Shown: positions 27,001 through 36,700 of the stretch, piece after piece
Layout: every line of letters begins with the position of its first letter
How positions within the stretch are numbered: the first letter of the stretch is position 1
Source of the DNA: Amphiura filiformis
Lineage: Eukaryota; Echinodermata; Ophiuroidea; Amphilepidida; Amphiuridae
Length of the DNA stretch: 64,000 bases
Direction: 5' to 3'
Assembly (NCBI RefSeq): GCF_039555335.1
Contig: NC_092628.1
Span: 77,812,713-77,876,712 of the forward strand
Position numbers and translations under genes: made by a program
Notes under the pieces: model-generated
Told to the model about the DNA's origin: nothing
What the model saw: the letters and a program-made list of their open reading frames with translations, nothing else
The model's database searches: none

Positions 27001-28880
27001 ATAGAAATGGAACTGGAGAGGACTTTGTGATAGATGGTCAAAAGATCGAGGAGGTTAAACAATTTGAATACCTGGGTTCAATGATAGACAACAAAGGTGA
27101 TAGCACATCTGAGATCAAAAGAAGATTAGCTATGGCAAGGACAACAACTCAGAGTATGTCAAAGATCTGGAAGAGTCGTGGTTTATCAATCAACCTCAAG
27201 GTACGGTTACTCCGTGCAACAGTCTTCTCAATTGCTACATACGGGTGCGAATCCTGGGCAATGACAAAGCATGACAGGAAGAAGATAGATGCATTTGAGA
27301 TGTGGTGCTATAGGAGGCTGTTGGGAGTATCTTGGAAAGACAAGAAGACAAATATCTGGGTCCTGAATAAGATTGGCACAGACTTAAAGATCAAAAAGTC
27401 CATCATTGAGAGGAAATTGCGCTACTTTGGCCACATTGTAAGAAAGGATGGTGGAGTTGAGAAGCAGATTCTTCAGGGAGCTGTGGAAGGCCATCGTGGA
27501 AGGGACGTCCATCAACATCTTGGACAAATGATGTGAAGAACGTTTCATCACACGGAATGTATGGTGCAACACGTTTGGCTTTTGATAGAAGTAGATGGCG
27601 TACTCTTGTGAAGACCACAGCAGCGCAATCCTGCGCCATCTGACCCAGAGAGAGAGAGAGAGAGAGAATCCTAAAAGCCATAAGTCCAAACTATAGCAGT
27701 GACGAAAACTAGTAATATTTCTTGCTACCATCCTACCGAATCATACATTTTAAAAGGACAATTCAGGTTGAATCACTTTTGTGATTCAGGTACCTGTTCT
27801 ACCATTGTGTGTCAAATTATATATATATAATACAGTCTTGGAAACAAGTTTGGAGTACTTTTGTTTTAAATACGCTGCTTGTTTCTGGTGAAGATATTTT
27901 GACAGTGAAAAAAGGTGTCCCGAATACTGGTACACGAGGGATTTTTGAAATGACTAAAATGGGGGTCCTACTTTGATATGTTTTAAAAAGAGATCCATTT
28001 TATACCATAATAAAAAAGATGTCTTCATTCATATAAACTTAGTACTTGGATGACAGAATATAACAGCAACGAGGTCTTAAAATACATTTTTTTAAAGTAT
28101 GAGGTTTTTCCATGAAAAAGTACACAAAAATGGTGTTTTATTTAAAAACATCCAGGGTATTTTCTTTTATATAACTCATTATAAGCCATAGCATGGAAAT
28201 ACCCTTTCTTCTCCAGATTAAATCACATGTTTTAGGGAGATATTATTGAGTACTACAAGGTTTAAGCAAGGTTATAATAGCAAAAATGTGAAAAATATTT
28301 CAAACGTTTCTAATATAATTAATAATTGGTCATTTTACCTGTAACATTAACTTGAGCACAAACCAAGAACGCCAATGTCAATATCGATGACACATTCGCA
28401 TCTCTAATAACAGCATCTGCAGAGGTATCAAAAATAAAATTGCAACATGAATAATTAAATTTAAAAAAACCCAATACATATAAACAATTTTCTATACTTT
28501 CAATTACTCCAGTGTTTTAGATAACAGGTATCGTAGCGACTTTTAGAATAGTATTGGTGATATGTAACACACTATACCACTTTTTGTTCACAGAATTTAA
28601 AGGAATCATCTCAGCCTTAAAATTTTACAAATTTGATGAGAAATATATGCGCTTTCTTCAGATGTCAAAATCTCAATTTGATAGATTGAGGATGAGGCTG
28701 TTGAGTGAGTCACCAACATTTAAAGAAAACGATGCCAATTATTTTATACTATGAATGACTTGTTTTCAAAAATAAAAAAAACAACACTATTTTAATAGCA
28801 TATATCGCCCTGTCCACAAATTTTAATACACCGAATGACAAACAAAATAGTATGAATTGCTTACCTTTTTTGTTGAACAT
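15096..28880 (-). CDS. Gene 2: nicotinic acetylcholine receptor-like subunit (alpha type), 8 exons
   Basis: Coding exons: 28865-28880, 28339-28416, 21582-21721, 20431-20475, 19020-19129, 17670-17897, 16205-16518 and 15096-15541. The joints are GT/AG with the same phases as gene 1, and the product is 458 aa. The first exon holds only MFNKK plus one base; the second carries the hydrophobic leader ('ILTLAFLVC'). Binding-site motifs: 'VWTDEF' (loop D), 'WNPDITFY' (loop A, with Asn where its paralogs have Lys), C-x13-C Cys-loop, 'GSFGYTG' (loop B, Phe for Trp) and 'HYSCCPYPFY' (loop C, with Tyr two residues before the Cys pair). M1 to M4 and the GEK filter are present. It pairs most closely with gene 4 in the Cys-loop and M1-M3 exons. 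Intron 2 is 6.6 kb and full of inserted elements. No disabling change was found. Confidence 0.93.
15640..15858. mobile_element. Hairpin MITE with TA target duplication (gene 2 last intron)
   Basis: The ends are CCGTAAACGTTCGCC and its exact reverse complement, extending to 24-bp perfect inverted repeats. TA lies on both sides (15638-15639 and 15859-15860). The interior also folds ('CCCTCC...AATCCCAAC' against 'GTTGGTGGGATT...GGGAGGG'). Gene 3 has the unoccupied site ('GACAATATGACAT' at about 34245-34257), which confirms insertion and TA duplication. This suggests the Tc1/mariner or another TA-targeting group. Confidence 0.88.
18557..18595. repeat. Short perfect hairpin in gene 2 intron
   Basis: GACATATTATCATAATTT and its reverse complement are separated by three T/A bases, giving a 39-bp palindrome. 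Function unknown; possibly the relic of a foldback element. Confidence 0.75.
20843..21570. repeat. Dispersed repeat family cluster in gene 2 intron 3
   Basis: A 'CAGGGTGTCCCAAAAA' start recurs at about 46565 and, diverged, at about 62113. Sequence at 21035-21165 is an inverted relative of bases 1-60 and 1205-1255. Sequence at 21160-21270 matches 62340-62500. Sequence at 21300-21570 matches the units at 30200-30840 and 52300-52925, with part inverted. Several old non-autonomous elements appear to be stacked here. Confidence 0.5.
22026..22507. mobile_element. Foldback element with two nested inverted repeats (gene 2 intron 2)
   Basis: The outer arms of about 54 bp start GAAGACCTGAG and end with its complement. 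Inside, a second pair of arms of about 40 bp ('GGGTTGACAAACAGAAGGCC' and complement) lies at about 22185-22225 and 22388-22428. AAAT occurs on both sides and may be a 4-bp target duplication. Non-coding. Confidence 0.75.
22508..25809. other. Gene 2 intron 2, alignable with gene 3 intron 2
   Basis: No gene. Several blocks (about 22735-22810, 23040-23230 and 24390-24680) resemble gene 3 intron 2 (about 47420-47500, 48290-48480 and 47860-48070). This shows that the intron was duplicated with the gene. No further elements identified. Confidence 0.55.
25810..26074. mobile_element. Compound foldback: terminal inverted repeats around two tandem hairpins
   Basis: The outer ends ATATCGTCACTGGGCGGG and complement form arms of about 33 bp. 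Between them lie two tandem copies of a unit of about 110 bp. Each copy is itself a hairpin ('TTGGCCCTTGAACATGGAT' against 'ATCCATGTTCAAGGGCCAA'), at about 25841-25932 and 25952-26043. Non-coding. Confidence 0.82.
26445..27668 (+). mobile_element. RTE/BovB-like LINE, 5'-truncated reverse transcriptase with (AG)n tail
   Basis: The sequence begins inside the reverse transcriptase ('EEQAGFREGRGT') and continues through 'FIDYSKAFDCV', 'GLRQGCILSPNLFN', 'NLRYADDTTLI' (catalytic YADD) and 'KKTKVM'. It ends with the RTE-type tail 'SWTNDVKNV ... RSRWRTLVKTTAAQSCAI'. Breaks include a frame error near 26500, one near 26630, and one near 27500 that produces an early stop. The 3' end is an AG microsatellite at about 27647-27668, as expected for RTE elements, which end in short repeats. 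It sits in the sense direction opposite to gene 2, inside intron 2. Confidence 0.88.
28565..28730 (+). mobile_element. Possible PIF/Harbinger-like transposase relic
   Basis: The plus strand encodes 'DEKYMRFLQMSKSQFDRLRMRL', which resembles the N-terminal 'FRMSxxQFDxLL' region of Harbinger-type transposases. A more decayed copy lies at the matching place in gene 3 intron 1 (about 49930-50060), so it predates the gene duplication. Weak evidence from a short match. Confidence 0.35.
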
Positions 28881-28920
28881 CTTTGTTATTCTCGCCAATA
28901 GGGTAGAGAACACATTAAGA

Positions 28921-29330
28921 AGAAATAAAAGCATTTGATGTAGCAAAATATGCTGACTAATTCTTTAATAACATTGTCCTCACAATTTGCGTGATACCAG
29001 CGATGAAATTAAAAGCATAATGTGCACATGCGTAAATGGTAACAGATTACTCTTGATTGACTACATTATTATAGACATAGATGAGATGAAAATCTCAGAT
29101 TTGGCGATTGCATAAAGATGATTGGGGCATTTTGAGTCGGAGATGACTACCACCATATTTTTCATAATTTGAGTGTGCTGAATTCACATTTACTCATGAT
29201 CCAAGCTGTATTTTGATTATGATCTCCAAAATAGGTGAATAATTAAGGGTGATCTAATTCTAAACAACTCTATATCCAAATAAGTATCGGTCTGGTCATG
29301 AAGCTAAAAAGCATACGAACAGTTTGTGCT
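28921..29330 (-). promoter_or_regulatory. Gene 2 upstream region conserved with gene 3
   Basis: On the minus strand CTTTTATT lies about 51 nt before the ATG (28924-28931). Further upstream, blocks such as 'GCACATGCGTAAA' and 'TATAGACATAGATGA' are shared with 50261-50700 upstream of gene 3. Promoter function is inferred from conservation and position; recent duplication alone could also explain the similarity. Confidence 0.4.
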
Positions 29331-29581
29331 CATGGTTTATGACATTGACTGTCAAAGATCTATTTTCCAGTGTGGAGAGCTAGAAAGTGAAATTTTCTCA
29401 GATTTGTTTAAAACTTTGTCCTACTGAGCCACTTTTTAAACACAAACTACGAAGAGGGGGTTATTGCATCCTCCCTTAATTTCTAAACGTCATATACCGT
29501 TATACCAATGTATAGACCTATAGGTCTCCTCTATCCAGTGATACCAAAATAAGTACAAACATTCTCTAAATTATGTACCTA

Positions 29582-30170
29582 CACTGCAAAAACGTCGGTG
29601 TTAAAAGTAACACCGAGGGTGTTGATTTTAACACCGAGGGTGTTGATTTTAACACCGAGGGTGTTGATTTTAATACCGGGGTGGTGTTATGAGAGGTCCA
29701 CACTTTTCGGTATAAATGAAACATTGTTAAGTGTTATTTTGACACTACGAAGTGTTATTTTGACACTGTATCCTGGTGTTAATTTGATCCCTTTTCCGGT
29801 GTTAATTTCCTATTCAACACCACTGTGGTGTAGATTTAACACCACTGGGTGTTGATGGAACATATTTAACACTGCGGCGGTGTTCTGAGAGGTCCACTCT
29901 CTTTGGTGTAGAAGTGACACTGGTACGGGTGTTGAAATTATCATCTTTAATCATTGTCAACATCTTAATCAATGATCGTGAATTGTTTCTGTTGCTTCTG
30001 TTGGTTTCCACCCAAATAATAGATCACTTAGATCCACGCAGTGCACATTTAAGATTTTGTATATTTGACACCACCGTGGTGTTAAACTAACAATCTAACA
30101 CCGTAAATTAACACCAGAAGCTTCAACACCAGCTCGGTGTTGCATATTCAACACCGGAGTTTTTGCAGTG
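29582..30170. mobile_element. TA-flanked MITE filled with GGTGTTAA/TTAACACC minisatellite
   Basis: The ends CACTGCAAAAAC and GTTTTTGCAGTG are flanked by TA (29580-29581 and 30171-30172). The interior is built from many copies of a palindromic unit of about 23 bp (GGTGTTGATTTTAACACC and variants). The TA duplication suggests a Tc1/mariner-like or other TA-targeting origin. No transposase. Confidence 0.85.
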
Positions 30171-30199
30171 TATCACGTCATAATGTAAGCGCGAACTCA

Positions 30200-30840
30200 C
30201 AAAAGTGGGAAATTCTGGCTTTGTACAAAAGAAGTGTAGGCAGACTAAAAATATTCTACGAACATTTTTGTCGGGTTTCTCCAAAATATGACTATTCAAA
30301 CCTAACTACCCTGTAAATAGTTGATATCTCTTGCAATCTTCTTCTTTCGTATGCTGCTAGCGAGGGAGATTCAGATCTCAAGTTTGCTGTTGAGCCGCCA
30401 GTCTTGTGTGGAAACATCAACTTCAGAAAGTCCCTTAGCCCCATTTGGGGGGCGTTGAAGGTGACAAGCTTTGATGATGTGGTCTGCCGTCTGCTCTTCC
30501 TTTCCACACTCACAAAGTGGGCTTTGGATGAGGCCCCATCTATGCATACTGGCCCTGAAGCGACCCACTCCTGTTCGCAGACGGTTGAGTTTCACCCATG
30601 CATGGCGTGGCAAATCCGAGCCAGGGCTATAGCTCTTTACAAGAGTGAAATAAAAATCATGAATTATATTGTAGAAATCTGTGGTGGATCTCACTTCCAC
30701 ACCCTGTTGCCGTTTTGTATGGTCCAACCCCCGTGTAAGGTGCTGGGGTAAATGTTTTAACTAGAATGGGCGCAAAGGATGGATCCTCGATTAGCTTTAT
30801 TTGAGCGCAAACACCCGCGTTTTATGCCGGATGAACCCCC
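30200..30840. repeat. Dispersed repeat copy split by a LINE insertion
   Basis: The outer parts match the repeat at 52300-52925 ('CTCCAAAATATGACTATT', 'GATATCTCTTGCAAT', 'TGGTGGATCTCAC'). In this copy the sequence is interrupted between 'TTGCAAT' and 'TTTACAAGAG'. The right-hand part (30715-30830) matches, inverted, the interior of the element at 52369-52796. Confidence 0.6.
30338..30640 (-). mobile_element. LINE 3' end fragment (jockey/CR1/I group)
   Basis: The minus strand encodes 'PRHAWVKLNRLRTGVGRFRA', 'RWGLIQSPLCECGKEEQT' and 'ADHIIKACHLQRPPNG'. This is the Cys/His-bearing C-terminal region following the reverse transcriptase in several LINE families. It is 5' truncated and inserted into the dispersed repeat copy. 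Clade not assigned. Confidence 0.65.
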
Positions 30841-31519
30841 TGATTTGCTCACAAGGACGCCCTCAGTTGTCTTTGACTAAGCCTGAATAAAACCGGGGAT
30901 CTCCGAAAGAGATAGTGTGGAATCACCCAAAAGATTTATTATGATCTTCGTCGTCATGTTCATAACTGATTTAATAAGCTTCTAAAGTCTGTCAAGTAGA
31001 ACAGAAGGGGATTCATGAAAATTGTGTTGTGCGTGCTGTAATGTTAATACAGTACTTGCTAGCCAGTATAACGAAGGAGATTGTGAGTACACGAAAGTGC
31101 TTAACCTCCTTAAAAGCCGAGGTCTGGTTTATCAAACAAAACATCTGTTAACTCTGAGTGGAAACAGAGCGGATATGGAGGTAGGCCTGTTTTCCTGAAG
31201 ATATTGTGTGAATGCTGCAGGTAACACCATTTTGAGTACATCGTTGCCCAAGGATAGTATTGCTGTGAGTAATTACAAAGTTGGAACTGGACATTACTGG
31301 AACTTTGATTGTAACAGAACATTGTAATCATCCACAAGAAGATCGGATAAGTACATGTACATTGTATAATCAAACTTGTAATGTTTATATGCCAGAATAT
31401 TTGCAAAAGGTTAGAAAAACTAGGTGACAAATACTCATCAGGTTTCCCCTCAATGTTAGTTAGGCTTTGATGTTACAAAGTGAAGAGCATTGCATCCTTT
31501 TACTGTTATAAAGTAGTTT

Positions 31520-31900
31520 CGTACGGAAGGCAGGGGATTTACTCAGCTCTACCAATAGAGAAGCGTTATAATTATGATGAAGTCAAACAGGCAGTCCTTA
31601 AGGCATACGAACTGGTGCCTGAACCATACAGACAAAAGTTCAGAGATTCAAGAAAGCAAGCAGATCAAACTCATGCACAATTAGAGTGAAAGAACAATTT
31701 TTTGACAGGTGGCTTGGTTCAAAAGAAGTCAAAGATGATTTCGGCTAACTTAGGTACTTAGTTATTGTAGAAAAATTAAAAAGTGTGTCCACGCTGACAT
31801 TAAAACTCACTTAGATGAAAGTGCCAGCAAAATTAAAACTTTGCATGAAGCAGCAACAATGGCAGATACATGTGGCTTAACTAACAGGTTATATTGCAAG
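31520..31900 (+). mobile_element. Gag-like fossil of an LTR retrotransposon (Ty3/Gypsy-like), broken
   Basis: A short plus-strand stretch resembles the SCAN-like Gag segment of Ty3/Gypsy elements ('VLKAYELVPEPYRQKF'). Only a small part remains, with several breaks, and no long terminal repeats, protease or polymerase were seen. Old and inactive. Confidence 0.45.
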
Positions 31901-32701
31901 TAAATTTAGTCATAACAAATTATTAGCCATAACCTAATTAAAGCATATCAGTTACGCATTTTGGTGCGTACTGTGTGGAGGGCCGGAGGACTCACTTTAT
32001 CTGAATAAAAACAATTTAAAGAAATCAAAGACGTTTTTCGGTAAAATAATTGTAATGTAATTTTAATCAATATTTTTTGTGATTCATCAAAACACAAACC
32101 TTTTATATTTAGCCTATGTACATCAAAAGGGTTAATTTTTTTTTTTTTTTAGTGAAGAGAGTTTTTACTATATGAACCAGCTAAGCATTTTAATGCTATT
32201 TCAGATACATGTTTTAAACACTGAACCAAAGAATGTCCATATATTGTTGAAATATTTTTGTTGATTCCAAATGATTATGTTATGGATTCTTGTATTTCAC
32301 AAACATTACGACGCAGAGATATCTCGTCTTATGCAATGTCATCATCGTATTAATGTCTAGTACATACTTAAGTAAAATTTTACCAAAGGTTGGGTAAAAA
32401 TACAGACGAATCTAGCAAAATTTACGGAGCAATTAAGTATTATCATTACCTAACAATTCGGTACAAAAATACCTGTGTATAATAATAATTGTGTAAATTT
32501 TTACTGCGTAGCAAAGTAATTAATGTTTTACAAAACATAAGTTAGGTCAAAATTTGTTATGAGGTTCATCGAAATTGTGTAAAATTCTACAAAGATAATT
32601 ATGTACCATCAAAAATACGTCGTACATAAATTGATGGTGTCAAGACAATAACAGTCCAAATGTTGTTTAAAGCTATAATACAAGATGATATATGCCCTAA
32701 A
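31901..32701. other. Intergenic DNA between genes 2 and 3, 3' flank of gene 3
   Basis: AT-rich with no gene. From about 32540 to 32700 it aligns with gene 4's 3' flank (54700-54865). Confidence 0.5.
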
Positions 32702-32703
32702 TA

Positions 32704-33675
32704 CAGACTTGACATTTAATATGGAATATTTTTTCGTAAAATTCCGAGACTGGTCTAGTAGGGGTCTGCATACACCGCACGGGCTAAATGTTAGTTGGGG
32801 TGTGTCGAAAGATAATGTAAAATATTTGTTTGACAGAAAATGTACTTTCCATTAGTTTACATTATGACACTCATAATGTAGTGCATTAACCTAAAATGGC
32901 GGATTAAAGGAGACTGAATTTGATTTTTGTGGGGGTAAAATTTCTGTATTTGAGCAACATTATTCTGATATTATCAAGTTTATAGAGGTTTGATGCGATA
33001 TTTACCGAACCTAAATACCATAAGTGTTCGTCAGAACTGAAATGCACTTGTAATCTACCAGTTTTGAAAGTGGGAGAAGCTTTAAAAAATATGGCTCTTA
33101 AAAGTGGTACGCACTCAGAAAATGTGGATGATCCCCTGGGGCCAAATGTTATAAACTTACTCTACACAAAGAAACAGCGTGGGTTCATTGGACATCCGCG
33201 TAGTTGTTTTTGTACCGTAAGTTTATAACATTTGACTCCAGGGGGCCACTCAAAAATTTCTGAGCACGTACAAATTTTAAGAGCCCTATTTTTAAGCTCC
33301 TCCCATGTTAAAAAAGTTGATACATTGCAAGTGTATTTCAGCTGTGATGAATGCCAATTGCTGACGAAGTTTAAGAAATATCACCTCAAACCCCTATAAA
33401 TTTGATAATAACAGAACAATGTTGAATAACGTCAGAAATTGTGTCCCCCACAAAGCTCAAATTCAGCTTCCTTAAATCCGCCATTGTAGGCAAATTCGCT
33501 ACATTATGAGCACCATAATGTAAACTCATGGAAAGCACATTTTCTATCAAACAATTATTTTACACCATCTCCGACACACCCCAATTGATATTTAGCCCGT
33601 GCGGTTCATGCAGACTCCGTCCAGGCCAGTCTTGGAATTTTGAGAAAAAATATACCATATTAAATGTCAAGTCTG
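32704..33675. mobile_element. Full-length-hairpin MITE, 972 bp, with TA target duplication and empty site in paralog
   Basis: It starts CAGACTTGACATTTAATATG and ends with the complement, flanked by TA (32702-32703 and 33676-33677). The two halves are inverted copies over almost their whole length (about 470 bp each, clearly diverged), with the centre near 33190. Gene 4's 3' flank carries the unoccupied target ('CCAAATATCTATG' at about 54858-54870). The element therefore arrived after the gene 3/gene 4 split, 28 bp from gene 3's stop codon. Non-coding. Confidence 0.9.
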
Positions 33676-33703
33676 TATCTATGAAAAACACATTCTAAGC
33701 TGC

Positions 33704-36700
33704 TCACAAACTACGTTCTGTGAACAGTTTCCATGAATTGTTTAATATTTCCATTTCATTTTCAAATTCTCGCTGACTTCCTATGACAATAATTACAAAT
33801 ATAGTAACTGTAATAACAACAGTGACCATGCTAAACACTACCATCAAATATCTATCCACAACGAGAGAAACTAATTTCCAATCATGACGATTCTGGTTCT
33901 CTTCCTCCATCTGGTCGTCAAAACTTGTGGATGGCAGTTTCTCAGATTCTGTGTCAGCAGGCTTGGTTTCAAAATGGTGACGGCTTGTGTTGATACCATT
34001 CAGGCATACAAGGCGTGGTAATTTCTGCAAAAATAACCAATCCACCCATCCTGGAACTGGTCTGTGGGAGATACCATTTATGTGTATCACAAAAATGGTT
34101 CCAACAACAGATACACTCACAATTGCTATCATTGATAAAAAGAAAGAGCCTGAAGGAAAACAATAGGGAATTGTTAATATTACTCTTTAATGATTTTGAT
34201 GATGAAAATCATTGGAAATGATGTCATTTACAGACAAAATGAATGACAATATGACATCCAATTATTCTATATTTGCATTACGTTTGCCGCATTTGTTTAA
34301 CACTGCTGTAAGTGCTGTTTATGACAGATATCTGTACTTGATAATTTAATTTCTTTAAGGAGTATAGCCTTCAGACAACGCCTTCCTTTACTGTACAGAC
34401 TGCGACAACAAGTAGTGCCACTCTTTACGACTGAACTGCCACGCATGTAAATTTGTGGAGTCAATTTAATTCTGCGAGCACTACTCTTAAGGGTACATTC
34501 TCTTTTGAAATTTTGAGAGCTAAAATGGGATGTTTTTGCCATATTAAACATCTAATTTGGCCTAGATATAATAATCGGAAATACGAAAGTTATATTGCAA
34601 CGGAAAGGGAAAGATTTATATATTATTATTTTTCCATTGCTATTTTAATTTTCAGACTCTGATTGGGACTGGGAGTGAATGAACTGGGTCATTGATTATA
34701 GCACTCGCTATTATTTTTTGGACCAGTCATTTCATCGATTTTCCTCATTCTGATTTCTAAACCAAATTGTAGTCATCTATAAAACATCCCATAATAATAT
34801 TCTTGCTATTCAGTTTTGATATCTCTACTTCAGAAATAAAATTACAAGTTGTAGAAAACCTAAATTTACGACTGAAATTTGTTTTCTTCAAAAATTTCTT
34901 AAAGAGTCTAGCTTTTATAGCTTGTTTAATTATTTTCAAAAAATTTAACTTTGCAAGATATGGTGCATATCTTCGGTACATGTGCATACTCAAATTTGGG
35001 GATTACGATCAGCCAATTTCGAAATATCAATTTTTTAGACGCTATGGTCAACACTTTTAAGCTTTTACACGATTCAGAGATATGGTCAATCGTGTAACAT
35101 TTCTTTCAATTCTATGTTACTTATTTGACAAAGTGCCAAACGAAATTCGCCTACATAAGCCACGACAAGGCCTGGTTGCTTGTATACTTTGCTACTCACA
35201 ATCAAATGACTGCAACTGGTTAAATTCCTGATTTTCCTGGCAAGAACACACGGAGAAATTTATATTTCACGCCCCGGCCATGTGTTTACGTTTCATGAGG
35301 TCATGGGTCAATCCGGCAAATCGAGATGTACACGAGAAGACTGCCGCGGATTTATATCCCGTTTGGAACATGATTGACCAACGATGTTGTGAATGTCAGA
35401 AGCTTTGGTCAGAACCTCTGGGTCAGAACAGGGCCAGTGTTTCATATTTCTAGTCAGAACAAACCAAGGGCACAATTAACACTTGGAACAAGAATGGATA
35501 TCGTCAGCCTACTACGATAATTGCCTATTTAAAGTTACTTTTTTTGTAATTTTGAGAACAAAGTACAAAATATGGTTTAACGATGCATTTTTAAATCATA
35601 TGTATGATTCACCAATCTTTGCTCAAGAACAAAATAATGATTAGGCCGGGGGGGCTATCATTTTCTTCGGAAGGGGGTCCCAAATATACAGAAGGGTTCA
35701 TAAATTTTTGGAAAGAAAAATATGGGGGGTCATAACATTTTTGATGACCAAAATGTAGGGAGTCACAAGATGACCACAGATAGTGTGGTTATTTTATTCA
35801 AAAAGACTGATTTCAATACAATTTTAGCCTGTTTAGGCCTAAGGGGCTGTGCAATTATGAGCCCCCCCCCCCGGGGGTAAAATTTCCAAATGGCTCGCCA
35901 AAAATCGCTTGCCACCCTTCTCGGCAAATATTACTGTATCCAAATGCTTGTTAAATTACTCGCGCATGCTCCAGCCGCTGGACCAATCACAGTCGACTCA
36001 GCGAGATCCTGCCGATGTTTGCCGAATGACCAGCCGAACTTTTAATCTTCGTGTGTTCGGCACGGGGAATTTAGAAAGGTCTTTGAGGGTTGAATGATGT
36101 TTTGAATCTGACAACTTTCTACTCGCATTTAGACAAAATGGCAATCTACACAGTTTTTTTAAACCTTGAAAATCGGTGAAGAAATAAGGAAAATAATGAC
36201 ATTTTTCAGCGCACATTTTTTGATCATCAGAATTTTTAGGCAAGCTGACAATTCTGGAACATTTTGGGGTATAAATTTCATCGCAAAATTCACAATTTCG
36301 TGGACTTTTTCGATGAATACTTTGATTTTTATCATTATCGGAAAACTACACAGTATAACACTGTGCAAGTTTTAACGTGTTACATTTTCGAGTTTTGTGT
36401 TACATTTACGCCAAAGTTGGACCAAATTTGAGCAATATTTCGGATTTTCCTGTTTCTACGTGTATAGGGTGCTTGCACGGAAGATCATAAAGATCAAAAT
36501 AAAACCATGTTTCTCGTCCCCTCCCGCTTCCTTTTTTATTTTTTAAAATTCAGTCAAAACTTTTGAAGAAAGATGTTTTGGAAGTTGAGATGTTTTCTAT
36601 AGCCTTGCTAATATGCAAGAAACACTTCTGGATGGTTTCTGTGATCACTAGTGGGGGCGTACCTACCAGAACAATAAAAAAGGGCCCTTAAGCCCCTCTT

